A stretch of 7,679 nt of DNA from Methanosphaera sp. rholeuAM130. GTDB taxonomy: Archaea; Methanobacteriota; Methanobacteria; Methanobacteriales; Methanobacteriaceae. Shown here piece by piece: positions 5,499 through 7,679 of this stretch (positions are counted from its first letter, which is position 1; every line of letters begins with the position of its first letter). The DNA lies in NCBI GenBank assembly GCA_003266065.1, contig MUZY01000169.1:1-7679 (forward strand), read 5' to 3'. Below the pieces are notes generated by a model. It saw only the letters and a program-made list of their open reading frames with translations. It ran no database searches and was not told where the DNA came from. The translations under genes and the position numbers were made by a program.

Positions 5499-6515
5499 AT
5501 GGATTATAAAAAAATACTTGGACTGTTGGTTGTAGGTATTGTAATATTGGTTGGGATGGTAATGTATATCGGACCGTCCAAGATTATATCCTCAATAAAA
5601 ACCGCTAACATTTACTTCGTGACACTTGCGGTAATAATACAATTTATAATTCTGATTTTATGGAACAAACGTTGGAGTATGATTTGTAATTCATTGGATA
5701 TTCCCCATAGTCAACTGTCATTATTTGCAATGACCATTGTGGGCTTGGCAATAAATGACTTAACTCCCAGTGGCCGTAGCGGTGGAGAACCCGTAAGGGC
5801 GTATCTATTAACCAAAAGTTCATCGGTGGATTTCAAGAAGACCTTTGCAACAGTAATGGGGGACAAGTTATTTGACATGTTTCCGTTCATGGTTCTTGCA
5901 ATATTTGCAGTTGCGTATTTAATGTTGTATCTACATTTGAATTCCATGTTATTTTCAGTGCTGCTGGTTGCATTGGTACTGTTTATACTGATATTGTTAT
6001 TTGTAATCTACATTTCCATTAATGAGGAATTCGGATTAAAGACCGTCAAATGGGTTTTTAGACAGGTCAGACGCTTCACTTCGAAGGATTTGAAAAAATA
6101 TGAGAAAAAGGCCACTTCATCGTTAATAGGTTTTCAAAACAGTCTTCGTTATATAATGCAGGATCGTAAGTTATTGCTCGAGGCAACTGCAATATCCTTT
6201 TTCGTATGGTTTTTGGAACTTTTAAGGGTTTATGTGGTCTTCTTGGCCTTCGGTCAGACAGTATCGTTGGGTATGATTGCATCGGTATTTCTGGTTTCAT
6301 CATTAATCGGTGTTATTCCGGCATTGCCTGGAGGTCTGGGATCCATCGATGGTGTCATGATTCTGTTGTATTCCATGGCGGGAGTGCCGGCATCGATAAG
6401 TACGGCCGCAACGCTTGTAGAACGTATGATATCGTTATGGATGGTTATCATCATGGGTGTAATATTACTGCCGTTCTATGGTAAGGACGCATTGGAACAG
6501 GTGGATATGGATTGA
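5499..6515 (+). CDS. LPG_synthase_TM / UPF0104 family integral membrane protein
   Basis: A 338-residue polytopic membrane protein with about seven to eight hydrophobic spans (roughly 6-24, 36-55, 74-88, 126-145, 149-173, 225-250, 258-280, 306-326). It has the family's signature loops: NDLTPSGRSGGEPVRAYLL at 86-104, IPALPGGLGSIDG at 273-285, and ER at 308-309 starting the last span. This is the membrane (flippase-like) part of bacterial MprF; the soluble aminoacyl-transfer domain is absent, so it is not itself a lysyl-phosphatidylglycerol synthase. Archaeal members are uncharacterised to my knowledge; a role in moving or modifying lipids or isoprenoid-linked sugars is a guess. A basic cytoplasmic loop (about 181-205, rich in K/R) fits the positive-inside rule. 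Start ATG 5499 has a weak GTGAT ribosome binding site at 5489-5493. It is transcribed away from trkA, and a T8 tract follows it. Confidence 0.88.
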   Translation: MDYKKILGLLVVGIVILVGMVMYIGPSKIISSIKTANIYFVTLAVIIQFIILILWNKRWSMICNSLDIPHSQLSLFAMTIVGLAINDLTPSGRSGGEPVRAYLLTKSSSVDFKKTFATVMGDKLFDMFPFMVLAIFAVAYLMLYLHLNSMLFSVLLVALVLFILILLFVIYISINEEFGLKTVKWVFRQVRRFTSKDLKKYEKKATSSLIGFQNSLRYIMQDRKLLLEATAISFFVWFLELLRVYVVFLAFGQTVSLGMIASVFLVSSLIGVIPALPGGLGSIDGVMILLYSMAGVPASISTAATLVERMISLWMVIIMGVILLPFYGKDALEQVDMD

Positions 6516-6540
6516 TAGTTAATCCATTACCAACTAATTA

Positions 6541-6565
6541 TCTTTTTTATGAACTTATTTTTTTT
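6541..6565 (+). terminator. Oligo-T terminator after the membrane protein gene
   Basis: A T6 run (6543-6548) and a T8 run (6558-6565) follow the stop codon by about 30-50 bases, in the 91-bp gap before ftr. They suggest that ftr starts its own transcript, though no clear TATA box for it stands out in this gap. Confidence 0.5.
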
Positions 6566-6591
6566 CGATTGTCGAATACTACTAAATGTGA

Positions 6592-6600
6592 GGAAGTGAT
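6592..6600 (+). promoter_or_regulatory. Strong ribosome binding site of ftr
   Basis: GGAAGTGAT differs at one base from GGAGGTGAT and lies six bases before ATG 6607, confirming that start. Confidence 0.85.
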
Positions 6601-6606
6601 TATTTT

Positions 6607-7491
6607 ATGAATTCAGTTATTGTAGAGGATACATATGCAGAGGCATTCAAGACAAAGGCTGCATATCTTTTGATTACTGCGGCAACAAAGGAATTGGCTT
6701 ATACGGCTGCAGTTGAAGCTACCGGTTTTGCAACATCATTCATAGGATGTCCCGCAGAGGCGGGTATTGACGAGTATGTAAAACCCGACAGAACGCCGGA
6801 TAACAGGCCGGGCTATTCAATCATCATCTGCCAGAACTCCACTAAAAAGGTAGAGGAACAGCTCTTAAACAGGATAGGCCAATGCGTATTGACGGCACCT
6901 ACCACGTCTGTATTCAATTTGCTGCCGGAGAGTGAAGTTCAAACAAATCTGGGATTCAAATTGGCGTTCTTTGGTGACGGATATCAGGAAAAGATTGAAA
7001 AATACGATAGGACATTGTACAAAATACCCATTATGAGTGGGGATTTTCTCATCGAGGAAAACTTTGGAATATGTGATGCGGTAGCAGGAGGTAATTTATA
7101 TATTATAGCAAAATGCCAGCAATCTGCACTTGCTGCGGCGATGGCTGCAGTAAATGCAATACGTTCAGTACCCCATGTAATCACGCCATTTCCGGGTGGA
7201 ATAGTGGCGTCAGGTTCAAAGGTAGGCTCCAAGAATTACTCATTTATGCATGCCTCAACAAACGAGGAATATTGTCCCACATTAAAGGATAGGATTGAAA
7301 ATTCCAAGCTGTCCTCTAACAGCAATGGCGTGTATGAAATAGTATTTGACGGACTAACCCAAGAGGATGTTAAGCTTGCCGCACAAGAGGCCATCAAGGC
7401 AATTAAAACAATTCCTGATGTACAGCTAATATCCGCCGGCAACTTCGGTGGAAAACTGGGTCAATATAAAATACATCTGATTGACGAATAG
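6607..7491 (+). CDS. ftr: Formylmethanofuran:tetrahydromethanopterin formyltransferase
   Basis: Cytoplasmic enzyme that moves the formyl group from formylmethanofuran to tetrahydromethanopterin, the second step of CO2 reduction to methane. It is full length at 294 residues (Methanopyrus Ftr is 296). Family blocks are present in order: IEDTYAEAF-like VEDTYAEAF (6-14), EATGFATS (37-44), CPAEAGID (48-55), RIGQCVLTAPT (89-99), FFGDGYQE (121-128), GDFLIEENFGI (145-155), AGGNLYI (160-166), PFPGGIVASGSKVGS (194-208), and ISAGNFGGKLGQYKIHL (275-291). Methanobacteriales can carry more than one ftr copy, so this could be the main enzyme or a paralogue; the window alone cannot tell. It stands apart from any formylmethanofuran dehydrogenase genes and is followed 33 bases later by nnr on the same strand with no T tract between, so the two are probably co-transcribed. 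Confidence 0.96.
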   Translation: MNSVIVEDTYAEAFKTKAAYLLITAATKELAYTAAVEATGFATSFIGCPAEAGIDEYVKPDRTPDNRPGYSIIICQNSTKKVEEQLLNRIGQCVLTAPTTSVFNLLPESEVQTNLGFKLAFFGDGYQEKIEKYDRTLYKIPIMSGDFLIEENFGICDAVAGGNLYIIAKCQQSALAAAMAAVNAIRSVPHVITPFPGGIVASGSKVGSKNYSFMHASTNEEYCPTLKDRIENSKLSSNSNGVYEIVFDGLTQEDVKLAAQEAIKAIKTIPDVQLISAGNFGGKLGQYKIHLIDE

Positions 7492-7510
7492 AATATTAAA
7501 TAAACTTTAA

Positions 7511-7517
7511 AGGTGGT
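7511..7517 (+). promoter_or_regulatory. Ribosome binding site of nnr
   Basis: AGGTGGT, within AAAGGTGGT, lies seven bases before ATG 7525 in the 33-bp spacer after ftr. It supports ATG 7525 as the start. Confidence 0.7.
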
Positions 7518-7524
7518 AATCTGG

Positions 7525-7679
7525 ATGAAAGAGGTACTTACACCAGTCGAGATGAGATGTGTCGACAAGAACACAGAGTACAATGGCTTGCCTACCCTGG
7601 CATTGATGGAAAATGCCGGAAGCAAAATAGCATCATACATAATTGAAAACTATCCCGATAAGAAGAGGGTATCATTATA
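7525..7679 (+). CDS. nnr: NAD(P)H-hydrate epimerase/dehydratase, N-terminal fragment (cut by window edge)
   Basis: The first 51 codons of a gene that continues past the right edge. The start MKEVLTPVEMRCVDKNTEYNG and the following LPTLALMENAG (22-32) are the hallmark of the YjeF N-terminal domain, which epimerises the damaged cofactor NAD(P)HX. Archaeal versions are usually fused to the ADP-dependent dehydratase domain (bifunctional Nnr, about 500 residues), but the second half is not visible here, so fusion is inferred. It restores NAD(P)H that was hydrated by heat or enzyme side reactions, in the cytoplasm. It is placed behind ftr, probably in the same transcript; I see no direct biochemical link between the two. 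Confidence 0.85.
   Translation, partial: MKEVLTPVEMRCVDKNTEYNGLPTLALMENAGSKIASYIIENYPDKKRVSL

Noticed and set aside
1..7679. Mobile element, CRISPR array, toxin-antitoxin pair or defence system
   Set aside because: No transposase, integrase, long inverted repeats, regularly spaced repeats or recognisable defence domains were seen on either strand.

Overview
The window looks like chromosomal DNA from a hydrogen-using methanogen of the order Methanobacteriales. Three observations point there. Formylmethanofuran:tetrahydromethanopterin formyltransferase (Ftr) is encoded whole. The family B DNA polymerase is the large half of a split enzyme, a gene architecture known from Methanothermobacter and relatives. 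Control signals are archaeal: TATA boxes such as TTTATATA, ribosome binding sites close to GGAGGTGATC, and oligo-T terminators in AT-rich gaps. I cannot name the genus.

Layout, left to right. Positions 1-264 hold no callable gene. A minus-strand unit (265-2550) runs polB1 then a small membrane-anchored, externally facing protein, with no terminator visible between them. A tight divergent promoter of about 75 bp separates polB1 from a plus-strand pair (2625-3879): a GNAT acetyltransferase and a glyoxalase II-type metallo-beta-lactamase-fold hydrolase whose ribosome binding site overlaps the acetyltransferase stop. After a 249-bp gap comes a single-gene unit for an FMN-binding split-barrel protein (4129-4521). 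It converges on a minus-strand TrkA-type potassium-transport regulator (4610-5320). A divergent multi-spanning membrane protein of the LPG_synthase_TM/UPF0104 family (5499-6515) follows, then ftr (6607-7491) and the first 51 codons of nnr (NAD(P)H-hydrate epimerase/dehydratase), which runs off the right edge.

The genes are mostly housekeeping and do not form one pathway: replication (PolB1), C1 metabolism (Ftr), nicotinamide cofactor repair (Nnr), potassium homeostasis (TrkA), membrane or envelope (LPG_synthase_TM and the small anchored protein), plus three enzymes of unknown substrate. I see no mobile element, CRISPR array, phage gene or defence island, and no convincing new multi-gene system. 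The points most worth a second look are the clean break of polB right after motif C, the sequon-rich small protein behind it, the coupled GNAT-hydrolase pair, and the palindrome and repeats upstream of the FMN protein gene.
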